64,000 nt of DNA from Photobacterium lutimaris (GCF_003025555.1 NZ_PYMH01000013.1:62001-126000), one strand, 5' to 3'; positions 1 to 7,934 are shown, counted from the stretch's first letter. Numbers and translations are program-made. The notes: a model not told the origin generated them from the letters alone.

Positions 1-137
1 AACTCTTTAGAGAGACAACGAACTAATTCAACGGCCTCTCGACTTGCTTCTTTCGCTTGCATTCCGTTAGTCGTATAGCCTTGAATCGCAGCCAAGAGAC
101 AAGACTTTTCAAATTCTCCAATTTCAATTTTTTCCAT
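1..137 (-). CDS. Partial hypothetical protein, N-terminal 45 residues
   Basis: The reverse strand opens with an ATG at 137 preceded by AGGA nine bases upstream and stays open to the window edge, giving MEKIEIGEFEKSCLLAAIQG and on to residue 45. The C-terminus lies outside the window. The visible part is a short, mainly helical sequence with no family I recognise. It lies upstream of nothing else in the window, so its neighbours cannot be judged. Confidence 0.6.
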   Translation of the reverse strand, partial: MEKIEIGEFEKSCLLAAIQGYTTNGMQAKEASREAVELVRCLSKE

Positions 138-248
138 TCTAAATTTCCTATCACGATAGTTTTTAGAAAACTGTGAACGTTTCCTACCTAGAATTTAAAC
201 TGTATGTTTCAGCCAAAGTCAAAGTCAATACTCCGGCACTATTTTTAG

Positions 249-593
249 TCAGCATTCGTGCTCAAGTGTTTCACAATACTCAGGCAGGCCACATGCACCG
301 AATTGAGTTGGTCTAGGGCGTACATGACCGTATCGCATTGTTCTCTTTTTCACAGGTGGGAATGATCTATTTACCATGTAATATAGCCGCATAAAGTAAT
401 CATCTTGAGTGGCAAGATGCCCCACCAGGAGCTCCCACTCTTTATGCTTGCAGAGTTCAGTTTGGCTTACTAAAAATTCAAAATCCTCTCTATGTTCATC
501 CAATCGTTTAGCGATGTTTTGAGAAAAATTGAGCTGATCATTTATTCCTGATTTTTTTACATACCCTAGTTTATTAAATAACCTATCAATCAT
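249..593 (-). CDS. Hypothetical protein, 114 aa
   Basis: Unrecognised soluble protein with no signal peptide or membrane segment. The frame can be opened at a GTG at 605 that overlaps the stop of the upstream gene (GTGA). However, the AAGGTG ribosome-binding sequence sits only one base before that GTG and 11 bases before the ATG at 593, so 593 is the better start (MIDRLFNKLGYV). The C-terminal third is rich in Pro, Arg and Cys. It follows the 69-residue gene at 602-811 with almost no gap, so the two are probably co-transcribed and translationally coupled. Confidence 0.6.
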   Translation of the reverse strand: MIDRLFNKLGYVKKSGINDQLNFSQNIAKRLDEHREDFEFLVSQTELCKHKEWELLVGHLATQDDYFMRLYYMVNRSFPPVKKRTMRYGHVRPRPTQFGACGLPEYCETLEHEC

Positions 594-601
594 ATTTATA
601 C

Positions 602-811
602 TCACACCTTGAGTTTAAATTTTGAATTGGCATTGGTAATAATGGCATCACCAATCGCAGGTTCTACTTTTTTGATATCATCGGTATTGGTCGTGACTGT
701 CCAAGCTTCATCGTTCGGACTGCTTGATAAACTTTCTAAGGCAACTCGCACAGTTTGAGCTTCCGTCTGAGCTTGGCCATTAGTCGTAATTACTGCTTCT
801 TTGTTCAACAT
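602..811 (-). CDS. Hypothetical protein, 69 aa
   Basis: Short acidic protein starting MLNKEAVITT, rich in Thr, Asn and Asp, without membrane segments or cysteines. No family is recognised. It stands first in a two-gene unit with the 114-residue gene immediately downstream. The intergenic gap to the NYN gene upstream is short (35 bases), so all three may belong to one transcript. Confidence 0.5.
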   Translation of the reverse strand: MLNKEAVITTNGQAQTEAQTVRVALESLSSSPNDEAWTVTTNTDDIKKVEPAIGDAIITNANSKFKLKV

Positions 812-846
812 GAGTATTTTCCAATATTAAGAATGGTTAATCTGAT

Positions 847-1563
847 TCAAAAAAGACCATGTGGATAAGGTTTAATTCGAAGCTTGCCATTCAACTTGCA
901 TATATCGAATCGCTCCATGCTTCGTATCAATGTGTCTAAGCTTTTTGCACCAAAGAAACTGGGACAGAAATTAGGTTCGGTTTTTCTTAGTCTTTTTTCT
1001 ATTAGTTCTAACTCAACCCAACTTGGTGTATTGCTTCTATTTATCTTTTGGTAGCTACTAAACACTTGCGTACATAGGGATTTCCTACGGCCAAAAATAT
1101 TAATCATTTTTTTTGATTTGAACGTCGATTTTTGTTTAGTAACATTGTAATAAAGGTTAAGTGTTTCTACATAGTGGGGCTTAGTGTGCGCTGAGCCAAC
1201 ACCGTATACATCGACACCAATGGCGCGAAGTTTTGTGGCTACGATTGAGAAGTCACTATCACTTGATACAATTATTATACATGGCACTTTCTCACTAAGA
1301 CCCAGTTCTAGGGCTTGTAATGACAGAGCTATATCTGCAGAGTTCTTTCCTTTATAAGTGCACTCAACATGTCTAACATTCTTATACCCGCCTTTTACAT
1401 CGGGTTTGTGTTTAGCATCACCGTAAGTGCTAACATTTATGTTATTGGAATGACAACAAGCGATTTCTATCGCTTGTTCGTACTCAATGCTGCTGATGTT
1501 TTCTATATCAACTAGTACAAATGCACAATCGTACATTGCCGATTTAGTCATCACAGGTGTCAT
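847..1563 (-). CDS. NYN-domain nuclease with C-terminal LOTUS/OST-HTH domain
   Basis: 238 residues. The N-terminal half has the NYN (LabA/DUF88) PIN-like fold motifs: VLVDIENI near residue 16-23 with the first catalytic Asp, NSADIALSLQALE with the second, and IIIVSSDSDFSIVATKLR with the third acidic cluster, followed by GVDVYGVG. Proteins of this family are metal-dependent RNases. The C-terminal portion (about 185-238, NFCPSFFGAKSLDTLIRS) matches the LOTUS/OST-HTH pattern, an RNA-binding wing. ATG at 1563 has AAGGA 11 bases upstream. The combination suggests a cytoplasmic RNA-targeting enzyme. Its target is unknown, and its place among small plasmid genes does not reveal one. Confidence 0.85.
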   Translation of the reverse strand: MTPVMTKSAMYDCAFVLVDIENISSIEYEQAIEIACCHSNNINVSTYGDAKHKPDVKGGYKNVRHVECTYKGKNSADIALSLQALELGLSEKVPCIIIVSSDSDFSIVATKLRAIGVDVYGVGSAHTKPHYVETLNLYYNVTKQKSTFKSKKMINIFGRRKSLCTQVFSSYQKINRSNTPSWVELELIEKRLRKTEPNFCPSFFGAKSLDTLIRSMERFDICKLNGKLRIKPYPHGLF

Positions 1564-1625
1564 AGATTTTTTATCCTTCGATTCCTAAAAACTGCTCTAA
1601 AGTAACAACTGCTGATTGCCAATCT

Positions 1626-1910
1626 TTAGCCACGAATGCTTGCTCGTCCTTTTTCATAGTAATTTGCGTTTAATTGAGAGCCGAGCCCAATAAGTGGCAT
1701 CAATCCCTCAGCCAAATCAGCTTCTTTTCGGGCAATTTGTACATCAGTAACACTAGCTGACCACCAAAGTAGCTCACCGTCGCATTCTTGCGTTACGCAT
1801 GTTGCGCCTTGCGGCCAAAGAAAACCACCTGTCTTGATCATGTCTAAGAGTGTTAGGTCTATCGACGGAGCAAAGAGTGCTACATCGATGTTGATTTCTA
1901 TATCAGCCAT
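1626..1910 (-). CDS. Hypothetical protein, 94 aa
   Basis: The open frame reaches a TTG at 1934, but the ATG at 1910 (MADIEINIDVALFAPSIDL) is preceded by GGGAA five bases upstream and is the likelier start. The product is a small soluble protein with two Cys (CVTQEC) and a conserved-looking LLWWSASVTD core. No family is recognised. The CAGTTTCCCACAT stretch that holds its ribosome-binding site is one of several near-identical copies in the first 10 kb. Confidence 0.55.
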   Translation of the reverse strand: MADIEINIDVALFAPSIDLTLLDMIKTGGFLWPQGATCVTQECDGELLWWSASVTDVQIARKEADLAEGLMPLIGLGSQLNANYYEKGRASIRG

Positions 1911-1973
1911 CAGTTTCCCACATTCAACTACCAACCAGATTCGTAAGCAAAAATTTTCTTTCTTACCACCAAG

Positions 1974-2372
1974 CTAGCGTTCTAATTCTGCCACGGTGCC
2001 GGTTGGCTGGAACTCAATAGACACGTTACAAATTTCATGCTCACTTTGGGCTAGAGTGATGGTTTTGGTGACCTGGCATCCGTCGTTACTTACCGCAATT
2101 AGGAACTTATCGGCTTCACCGGCCCCGACAATCGAGTAGGTTGGGTTCTCTCCGTTGGACCACAGTGCGTAGCTTGGATTGACAAACTCACGTCCCCCAA
2201 TATCTACCTTTGTAGTGGAATAGCGGTCAATTTTAGGAGCCATGTATTGGTAAGAGGAAAAGTCACTAGACTTGATTGCTACTGTGTATTCTTCGTAAGT
2301 AACGGTTGATTCGGTAGATGCGTGGGCGGTGATTGCTGCAAAAACCAGATTGGCTAGTATGAATTTCTTCAT
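1974..2372 (-). CDS. Secreted hypothetical protein, 132 aa
   Basis: The N-terminus MKKFILANLVFAAITAHAS is a clear Sec signal peptide with cleavage after AHA, so the mature protein is about 114 residues and periplasmic or exported. It has two Cys that could pair. The C-terminal part CNVSIEFQPTGT resembles the immunoglobulin-like tail (C-x-V-x-I-x-F-x-P) seen at the end of the trypsin-like proteins elsewhere in this window, so it may be a single beta-sandwich domain. No enzymatic motif is visible. The gene stands alone, followed by a divergent gene at 2619. Confidence 0.65.
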   Translation of the reverse strand: MKKFILANLVFAAITAHASTESTVTYEEYTVAIKSSDFSSYQYMAPKIDRYSTTKVDIGGREFVNPSYALWSNGENPTYSIVGAGEADKFLIAVSNDGCQVTKTITLAQSEHEICNVSIEFQPTGTVAELER

Positions 2373-2618
2373 TTGAATCCTTATGACAAAAATTTAGTTA
2401 GTTTGAGAGTAAATTCATTGGCTGACCCGTAAATGTCGGCCTGACTTCGAGAGTAAGTATCAGTTAATTAATCTGCCCACCCTTGAATGTTGCGTTAACT
2501 TTTCCGCTCCTTTTTGTCCCCCATATAAAATTATTTTTAATTTTTTTCTCCACGGACTTATTTTTCGGTTTTGTTGAGCGTTAGTTACGGTATCACTGAT
2601 AAAAAAGGAAATAAGCAG

Positions 2619-3035
2619 ATGAAAAACCTATCTCTAACACAGCAGCTATTAGACCGTTGTAACCGTGACGCAGCTATTTCGTTAAGCTACTTCGCTATCA
2701 CCAAGGAAGGTGTTGAAGACATTATGGATAGTATTGATGATGTAAGCTGGTATAAGGTCGAGGAGGTCTTTGATGACTGCCATCCTGGAGTTACGGCCTT
2801 GTGTTGGGATGTGTTGTTTCGTACGCCTGATTACACATTACTACCAGTGGCTGTTCAGTTCCTTGATTCTGTCGTTGCCTATTGTCGGCTAACGGGCTTA
2901 GATGTGCCAGATATCAACGTTGGCTACAACACCAATGAATGTGATTATGGTTTTGAGGATCAGCTGATTATTCCGCTGGTGCTACAGGCCCGGGCAGTAT
3001 TAGCAGCAGAGCGTTTCCAAAAAGCAATGGCTTAG
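2619..3035 (+). CDS. Hypothetical protein, 138 aa
   Basis: The frame is open from a TTG at 2571, but ATG 2619 (MKNLSLTQQLLDRC) follows AGGA nine bases upstream and is the probable start. The acidic soluble protein has four Cys and no membrane segment. No family is recognised. A GTTAGTTAC motif at 2580-2588, shared with other promoters on this plasmid, lies just upstream. A strong GC hairpin follows the stop codon. Confidence 0.6.
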   Translation: MKNLSLTQQLLDRCNRDAAISLSYFAITKEGVEDIMDSIDDVSWYKVEEVFDDCHPGVTALCWDVLFRTPDYTLLPVAVQFLDSVVAYCRLTGLDVPDINVGYNTNECDYGFEDQLIIPLVLQARAVLAAERFQKAMA

Positions 3036-3043
3036 TTAGCCTT

Positions 3044-3062
3044 CCCCCGGCATGGCCGGGGG
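3044..3062 (+). terminator. GC-rich hairpin after the 2619 gene
   Basis: Perfect 8-bp stem CCCCCGGC/GCCGGGGG with loop ATG, nine bases after the stop codon. There is no T run after it, so it may be a weak or Rho-assisted terminator, or a 3'-end protecting hairpin. Confidence 0.5.
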
Positions 3063-3087
3063 AGCTTCGCTTGTCTTGGCGGTAGTG

Positions 3088-3573
3088 TTACATAAATAAA
3101 AATGCATACAGTTCCATTACCGCCCCGCAAGTAACAGCAACAACCGTAAGAAGTGCTAAGACTGGAAGGCGACTCATAATGCTTGATTCTGCACACACTA
3201 TATCGATCATGTGGTTATCTTGGTCTTGCTCGCTCATTAGTCGACTTAGGTTTGTGGCTTGCTTTGCAGTCATGCTATCAAGGTTCATTAACTGCAAGAA
3301 TGATACGGATTTTGAGAACGTGTTTTCACTGAGTTTTAACCGGTAATAGAGCTTCTGTAATCGAATAATCTTACTCAGATTTGTATGCCTACTTCGTTTT
3401 AGATAGCACTTAAACTCGGTTAGGCTTGCTAAATGCTTTGATGCAATTTTGTCACTACCCAGCTCCTTATCTATTGCGTGGAGATCGCAAATTAAGGTCG
3501 ATAACTCAATTATCTCATCCAGTTCATCGGTTGGCATTTTCTCTAGTGCATCTTTAGCGTCAATCATCATCAT
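3088..3573 (-). CDS. Tail-anchored hypothetical protein, 161 aa
   Basis: Mostly helical, charged cytoplasmic part (about residues 1-135), ending in a single hydrophobic segment LPVLALLTVVAVTCGAVMEL close to the C-terminus, as in tail-anchored inner-membrane proteins. No family is recognised. It opens with three consecutive Met codons. The gene is divergent from the SOS operon at 3904, with a 300-base region between them. Confidence 0.6.
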   Translation of the reverse strand: MMMIDAKDALEKMPTDELDEIIELSTLICDLHAIDKELGSDKIASKHLASLTEFKCYLKRSRHTNLSKIIRLQKLYYRLKLSENTFSKSVSFLQLMNLDSMTAKQATNLSRLMSEQDQDNHMIDIVCAESSIMSRLPVLALLTVVAVTCGAVMELYAFLFM

Positions 3574-3867
3574 CTCATTTGATAGCGTTTGCTGTATATA
3601 TGCAGTATGCGAAGAGTTTGGGCGTTTCCATGACCTTTTCGAGCCTTTTTACCCCCCCACATCATCGCTTTAACCTAGACGACTCGGAAATCAATTACTT
3701 GGAATGTGCTTCTTTGTCTCTGCCTCATCCTACGTTACTAACTACCTGTTATATCGAGCGTAATACCTTGCTTTGTGTTGTTTAGGAACCCCCAAAAGCA
3801 ATAAGGCACCGGACAATAAATGCATTTACAGTACGTTGCATATAGCTGTAATTGAATGCTTGATTTA

Positions 3868-3887
3868 TACTGTGTTTATATACAGTA
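3868..3887 (+). promoter_or_regulatory. LexA (SOS) box controlling umuD'-umuC
   Basis: TACTG then TGTTTATATA then CAGTA, a full match to the 20-bp LexA consensus with the CTG-N10-CAG core. It overlaps a probable promoter (TTGAAT at 3852-3857 and TATATA around 3877). Because it lies upstream of ATG 3904 but inside the longest possible reading frame, it rules against the ATG at 3856 as the start. Confidence 0.9.
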
Positions 3888-3903
3888 TTTTGGGTTCGAT
3901 ATT

Positions 3904-4287
3904 ATGATTTCGGGTATCATGACAGGCTTCGGCAATGTAGCAGCCGACTACAAAGAGAATGGATTGTCGCTAGATCAGTTGCTTATTGACCATGTTTCTT
4001 CAACATTCATAGCTAGGGCTAAGGGCAATAACATGCGTCGAGCTGGCATACACGCCAATGACATTTTGCTGATAGACCGAAGTTTAACAGCGGAGCATGG
4101 TGACATCGTACTTGTTGTTATGGCCGGTGAATTCTATTGCCGACAGTACGATGAGATCAACCGTGTAATTTATGACGATAAGACTCGTATCCCCCTGACC
4201 AGTGAAGAGTCCATATTGTTTGAGGCTGTCGTTACTCGTAGTATCCGGTGTCACCGGAGCATTCCGTCACTTCCCTCAATAGGTTAA
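3904..4287 (+). CDS. UmuD'-like protein, pre-truncated and lacking the peptidase dyad
   Basis: 127 residues from ATG 3904, chosen because the SOS box occupies the preceding codons; ATG 3919 is an alternative. It aligns with UmuD from just before the self-cleavage point: MTGFGNVAADY matches CGFPSPAADY of E. coli UmuD, so the 24-residue regulatory arm is absent. The nucleophile motif S-G-D-S-M is replaced by K40-G-N-N-M44 (Ser60 to Asn43), and the general-base Lys97 position is Arg80. Such a protein cannot self-cleave and would behave as UmuD' from birth, binding UmuC to form a Pol V-like enzyme under LexA control. Phage P1 HumD is a known UmuD'-like precedent. The umuC-like gene starts four bases after the stop. 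Confidence 0.85.
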   Translation: MISGIMTGFGNVAADYKENGLSLDQLLIDHVSSTFIARAKGNNMRRAGIHANDILLIDRSLTAEHGDIVLVVMAGEFYCRQYDEINRVIYDDKTRIPLTSEESILFEAVVTRSIRCHRSIPSLPSIG

Positions 4288-4291
4288 AAGT

Positions 4292-5545
4292 ATGGTATAT
4301 GCTTTAGTCGATGCTAATTCCTTCTACGCATCAGCTGAACAGGCCTACCAGCCCAGCTATCGAGGCAAGCCATTGATAGTTTTATCGCCAAATGATGGAA
4401 TCATTGTTGCAGCGAACAGCTTAGCACAACAGTATGTTAAGAAATTTCGACCTTTCTTTGAGTTCGAAGCCATTGTTGAGCAGAAAAACATTATTTTTCA
4501 AAGCTCTAACTTCGAATTGTACTACGAGATCAGCGAACGCATGATGCAAACCATCGGTCAGTTTGCCCCGGAAGGGTATGTTTACTCGATTGACGAGAAA
4601 TTTTTGAGATACAAAGATAGTGAAAAAACAGACTGGCATGACGAAGGAAAATTGATAAGAAATACTGTGTGGCGTAACTGCAGGATACCGGTATGTTGTG
4701 GTTTTGGAAAGACATTGACTCTTGCCAAATTAGCCAATCAAGTTGCGAAGTTAGACAAAAAAACTGGCGTTCATGTGCTTATAACTACAGATCAAATTAA
4801 AGAGGCACTACCGAGGGTGCCTTGCGGAAAGGTTTGGGGTATCGGTAGAAAGCTAGCGAAGCGGTTGGAGTTTATGGGCGTACATACAGCGCTTGACCTT
4901 GCCACTATGGATATAACCAAAGTCAGAAAGAATTTTTCGGTTGAAGTTGAAAGGGTTGTGAGAGAGTTGCGGGGGGAGAAGGCTAGGCCGTGGGGAACGA
5001 CTCGCGCAGATAAAGTACAGATATTCTCAAGCCGTACCTTTAAAAAACGGATAACTGAAAGAGAGTTACTGTCCCAGGCGTTAGCAAATCATGCAGTAAT
5101 CGCGTCGAGAAAACTAAGAGAGCAAAAGTCACTAGTTAAAGTGATCACTGCATTCGCTCAAACCTCATCTTTCGATGACAAGCCAGTGTACCGGCGCCAA
5201 CTTGTTCAATTAAGTTACCCCACCGATGATGCCACTGTAATTTGCAGGCACGTCAACGAAATGCTTGATGATCTTTTTATGCGGGGAGTGGCATTCAATA
5301 AGGTAGGAGTTGGCTTACTGGACTTATCTTCTGCCACGCACGCTCAAACTGACTTATTTGCGCCTGTGTCGAACGACAAGCTCATGAAAGTATTTGATAA
5401 GCTCAATACTCAATATGGGACTGACAGCGTGTTCTTGGCGGCGCAAGGGAGTCCTAAGCAGCGTTCAAATTGGGGAATGAAGCGGGATAAGCTGTCTCCA
5501 CGCTATTTAACGCAGTGGTCAGAATTGCCAATCGTCAAATGTTAG
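4292..5545 (+). CDS. umuC: UmuC-like Y-family DNA polymerase subunit
   Basis: 417 residues, close to E. coli UmuC (422). The palm carboxylates are present: D7 in LVDANSFYAS and D101-E102 in YSIDEKF. The helix-hairpin-helix VWGIGRKLAKRLEFMG and the little-finger region are present, and QTDLF near the C-terminus is a beta-clamp binding motif at the same place as QLNLF in UmuC. Odd: the fingers motif normally reading IARNAEAK, which contacts the incoming nucleotide triphosphate, reads VAANSLAQ (residues 39-46), so the conserved Arg and Lys are Ala41 and Gln46. Activity could be altered or lost. Transcribed with the UmuD'-like gene from the SOS promoter; AGG eight bases before the start. Confidence 0.9.
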   Translation: MVYALVDANSFYASAEQAYQPSYRGKPLIVLSPNDGIIVAANSLAQQYVKKFRPFFEFEAIVEQKNIIFQSSNFELYYEISERMMQTIGQFAPEGYVYSIDEKFLRYKDSEKTDWHDEGKLIRNTVWRNCRIPVCCGFGKTLTLAKLANQVAKLDKKTGVHVLITTDQIKEALPRVPCGKVWGIGRKLAKRLEFMGVHTALDLATMDITKVRKNFSVEVERVVRELRGEKARPWGTTRADKVQIFSSRTFKKRITERELLSQALANHAVIASRKLREQKSLVKVITAFAQTSSFDDKPVYRRQLVQLSYPTDDATVICRHVNEMLDDLFMRGVAFNKVGVGLLDLSSATHAQTDLFAPVSNDKLMKVFDKLNTQYGTDSVFLAAQGSPKQRSNWGMKRDKLSPRYLTQWSELPIVKC

Positions 5546-5581
5546 TGTTCGTTGGTCGGCTTAAACCAAGTTTTTCTAAGC

Positions 5582-5618
5582 TAATACAGTAGGTGATTGC
5601 AAATCACCTACTGTATTA
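5582..5618. repeat. 17-bp perfect inverted repeat, probable terminator
   Basis: Arms TAATACAGTAGGTGATT and its exact complement are separated by GCA. It lies 37 bases after umuC and could terminate the SOS operon, although no T run follows. Its length and perfect symmetry would also suit a protein-binding site. Confidence 0.6.
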
Positions 5619-5886
5619 ATAGCTCACAACACTTTCTAGCCCCCTTTAAAAAATAATTGCAACTTTTTCGCTAAGCTAATTTTGGTACATAGTGGGCTAC
5701 AAGTGGCTATAAACTACTACATAATGTGCCTATTGTTCTAATTTGCACTATCTGTAGGACTGGTGAGTGTGAATAATAATTGGACAGTTTTTTGTGCAAT
5801 TCGTATAGTAAGGTTGTAGCTGGACAGGGAACTGTAGCTGCTGTATTATTCGCCACCCATAGAACGGACGAGTTAAGGAGGGTGCT
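5619..5886. other. Non-coding stretch after the umuC hairpin
   Basis: No open frame with a credible ribosome-binding site is visible. It holds only the promoter of the next gene. Confidence 0.5.
5780..5809 (+). promoter_or_regulatory. Sigma70-type promoter of the 5887 gene
   Basis: TTGGAC at 5780-5785 and TATAGT at 5804-5809 with an 18-base spacer, about 80 bases before the start codon. Confidence 0.5.
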
Positions 5887-6081
5887 ATGACAGCGAAGAA
5901 AGACAAACAACGCAATGGTATTCGCCCTATCGCGATCACTGAAGAGCGTGCACTAGAAATTATTGGAGCGTCACTGCAGAATGTTAGCATCACTAACACT
6001 GAGTCGCGCTCTATCACAGCACCAATGCGCGAAACATTTAAGCGCTTTGCTAATTCCTTTATTAAGGTGGCAAATCTCTAA
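5887..6081 (+). CDS. Hypothetical protein, 64 aa
   Basis: Small basic protein (MTAKKDKQRNGIRPIAITEE) with a helical middle, no membrane segment and no recognised family. A strong AAGGAGG lies seven bases before the ATG, and a clean Rho-independent terminator follows, so this is a monocistronic gene. Confidence 0.7.
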   Translation: MTAKKDKQRNGIRPIAITEERALEIIGASLQNVSITNTESRSITAPMRETFKRFANSFIKVANL

Positions 6082-6124
6082 ATTTAATTAGGGCCTGCAA
6101 TCGGTTTCTCAAACATGTTAAAAT

Positions 6125-6157
6125 AACCCCAATTTCTTCATTGATTTTGGGGTTTTT
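6125..6157 (+). terminator. Rho-independent terminator
   Basis: AACCCCAA/TTGGGGTT 8-bp stem with a 14-base loop, followed by a T run; it ends the 64-residue gene. Confidence 0.85.
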
Positions 6158-6174
6158 GTTTATGGGGCAATCTT

Positions 6175-6876
6175 TTGACTGATAAGCGTTGGGTATTCAG
6201 AGAGCTGGTCAAGGGTGACAGGCACGTTGAAGGCTTAATTGCCTATGCGCTATATAAGGTTGAAAAGGACCGCCTTGCTGAGCGATTGAGAGCCGAAGAC
6301 AAGCTGGAAGATGAAGTTGAAGCATCTCTTAAGGACTTCCACAATCAAGTGCTTCATTCGGACAGAATGCAAGATAGCTATCTTAAAGAGGCAGTTGGTA
6401 TTGTCTATGACTCTATCCAGGAGTCTATAAAAAATATCAATGCTGACTATGCAAGAAAGGAAAGTGAGCGTAAGCAAGAGCACGACCGCGCCATCCAGCA
6501 ACTCAAGGCTGAGAAAACTAAACTCATCAACAAAAGAAATGAAATTCCTGCTGAAATTGCAGCTGGTGTTGAAAAGGCGTTACCCAAGTATGTCATGAAA
6601 GCAGCTCAAGCGCATAATTCCCATTGGTTCAGAAGGTTATGTAATTGGCTTGTTGGTGGCTTTGCTGGCTACGCGGCAGGCCTAGTAATTGTAAGTGCTA
6701 CTGTGTTGTTCTTGTTTTGGTCAGCCGACAAATCCGACCGAGACGGGCTGCTAGCGACTGCTTATAGAGAGGTTTACGAAATATTGATTGGTCACCCGCC
6801 TGAAACGGAAACTAAAGTGGCTGATGTTGAACACATAGAACCAGGCCCAAAGAAAACAGCATCTGTTGGGGATTAG
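6175..6876 (+). CDS. Membrane-anchored coiled-coil protein, 233 aa
   Basis: Starts at TTG 6175 with GGGG seven bases upstream; the only nearby ATG (6162) runs into a stop after six codons. Residues about 1-75 form a conserved-looking globular part (VFRELVKGDRHVEGLIAYAL). Residues about 75-130 are a highly charged coiled coil, and residues about 158-185 form one hydrophobic segment (GGFAGYAAGLVIVSATVLFL), followed by a soluble tail. I recognise the general architecture from plasmid and phage hypothetical proteins but know no function. A small hairpin with a pyrimidine-rich tail just after the stop may terminate it. Confidence 0.65.
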   Translation: MTDKRWVFRELVKGDRHVEGLIAYALYKVEKDRLAERLRAEDKLEDEVEASLKDFHNQVLHSDRMQDSYLKEAVGIVYDSIQESIKNINADYARKESERKQEHDRAIQQLKAEKTKLINKRNEIPAEIAAGVEKALPKYVMKAAQAHNSHWFRRLCNWLVGGFAGYAAGLVIVSATVLFLFWSADKSDRDGLLATAYREVYEILIGHPPETETKVADVEHIEPGPKKTASVGD

Positions 6877-7182
6877 AATCCCCTCCCCTCCCCTTTTCTT
6901 TTCTTTGCCAGTGTTCATCGAACTAACAGACTCTGATAGATGAAATAGGTTTTGCTCCAACTAGGCATTAACGGCCAATCAAGCTTGAAAATAAAAGTAT
7001 CGCCCCGAAAAATGAGAATAGCTGCACAAGGTTTTTCTTCTTGAATACGCAGCTTCCATGTTTTCCATTTCCCATACGTAGTTACTGTCATTCTGAGATG
7101 ATATCAGTGTACTTAATCTTCTTGCTTGCCTCTTACTCATGTCATAAAGGCCCTGTGATTTCTGTAGGCACGTCAACGGAAT
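6877..7182. other. Region with no gene I can support
   Basis: It contains a GTG-started reverse frame (6979-7218), which I reject below. A GGGGAT/ATCCCC hairpin overlaps the stop of the upstream gene and is followed by a C/T-rich run that may end transcription. Confidence 0.4.
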
Positions 7183-7453
7183 AGTCCCGCTCAGAAGCCA
7201 TACATCAATGGTGGCCACTTTCGAAAATCCAGTTAATGCGGAATGCTGAACCTCTTTTCAATGCTGTCCTTTCGCTTTTTCGGTAAATGCGGAATTTATT
7301 TTCCTCTTTTGTGGCTTCAGTCCCGCTCAGACGCCATACATCAATGGTGGCCACTTTCGAAAATCCAGTTAATGCGGAATGCTGAACCTCTTTTCAATGC
7401 TGTCCTTTCGCTTTTTCGGTAAATGCGGAATTTATTTTCTCTTTTATGGCTTC
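7183..7453. repeat. Two tandem copies of a 135-136 bp unit
   Basis: Copy one spans 7183-7318 and copy two 7319-7453. They differ at a handful of positions (for example AGAAGCC versus AGACGCC, and a one-base deletion near the end). A third copy starts with AGTCCCG at 7454 and is broken off at once. Each copy holds two ATGCGGAAT-like words. No coding function is visible, and the low divergence points to a recent duplication. Confidence 0.85.
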
Positions 7454-7679
7454 AGTCCCGGTTCTGTCCGGCCATGGAGTCCCTTAAATTTTGTGGTAGT
7501 TCTCAGGGTGCTCCCCAACACTTCGAGGAGCAAAGCCCAACGCATTAAGGAGTAGAACACCACACTTAAATCAATAAGAGAGTGATTTTTCCTTGATGAT
7601 TATTTATAACTTTTATCGTTATCAATGTTGATTTTGTCTATATCAATTGTGTTTAACTCAACGAACCAGTTATCCAAGC
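7454..7679. other. Non-coding region
   Basis: Apart from the broken start of a third repeat copy, no gene, promoter or terminator can be supported here. Confidence 0.4.
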
Positions 7680-7913
7680 CTACTGTTCCTTGTTCTCGAA
7701 ACGTCTTCGACTCAGAGCCCAATCCACAACTAAACAAACAATAGCTAAAAAACACACAAACGCGGTGATTATTTCCCATTGCAGAAATTTATATGGTAGG
7801 TCTAAAACAAAAGCTAACAATATAACTGGCAACATCATTAGTAATGCCATTGTCACCGCAAAAATTCTACTTTTAAACTCAATATTCATTGGGATTGCGA
7901 TCTCATTTATCAA
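7680..7913 (-). CDS. Small membrane protein, two membrane helices
   Basis: Hydrophobic segments IFAVTMALLMMLPVILLAFV and IITAFVCFLAIVCLVVDWAL are joined by a short loop, and the tail is Arg-rich (LSRRRFENK), so the C-terminus is probably cytoplasmic. The start is uncertain: TTG at 7913 has its AGGAAAC 17 bases away, and ATG at 7889 has only a weak GAG. It is last in a run of genes of the same orientation. Confidence 0.55.
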   Translation of the reverse strand: MINEIAIPMNIEFKSRIFAVTMALLMMLPVILLAFVLDLPYKFLQWEIITAFVCFLAIVCLVVDWALSRRRFENKEQ

Positions 7914-7934
7914 ATTAGACGAGTGATCAGTTTC

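Noticed and set aside
3592..3605. CTG-TATATATG-CAG, a possible second LexA box
   Set aside because: The spacer is eight bases, not the ten LexA requires.
3856..3903. Upstream start for the UmuD-like gene
   Set aside because: The codons overlap the LexA box and promoter, so they would not be in the mRNA.
6979..7218. Reverse frame of 79 codons with GTG start
   Set aside because: Its start lies inside the tandem repeat, codon use is poor, no family is suggested, and the second repeat copy opens a different continuation.
7461..7560. Integron attC site near GCCCAAC and CGCATTAAGG
   Set aside because: No matching R', L' and L'' boxes could be paired, and no integrase of the IntI type is present.
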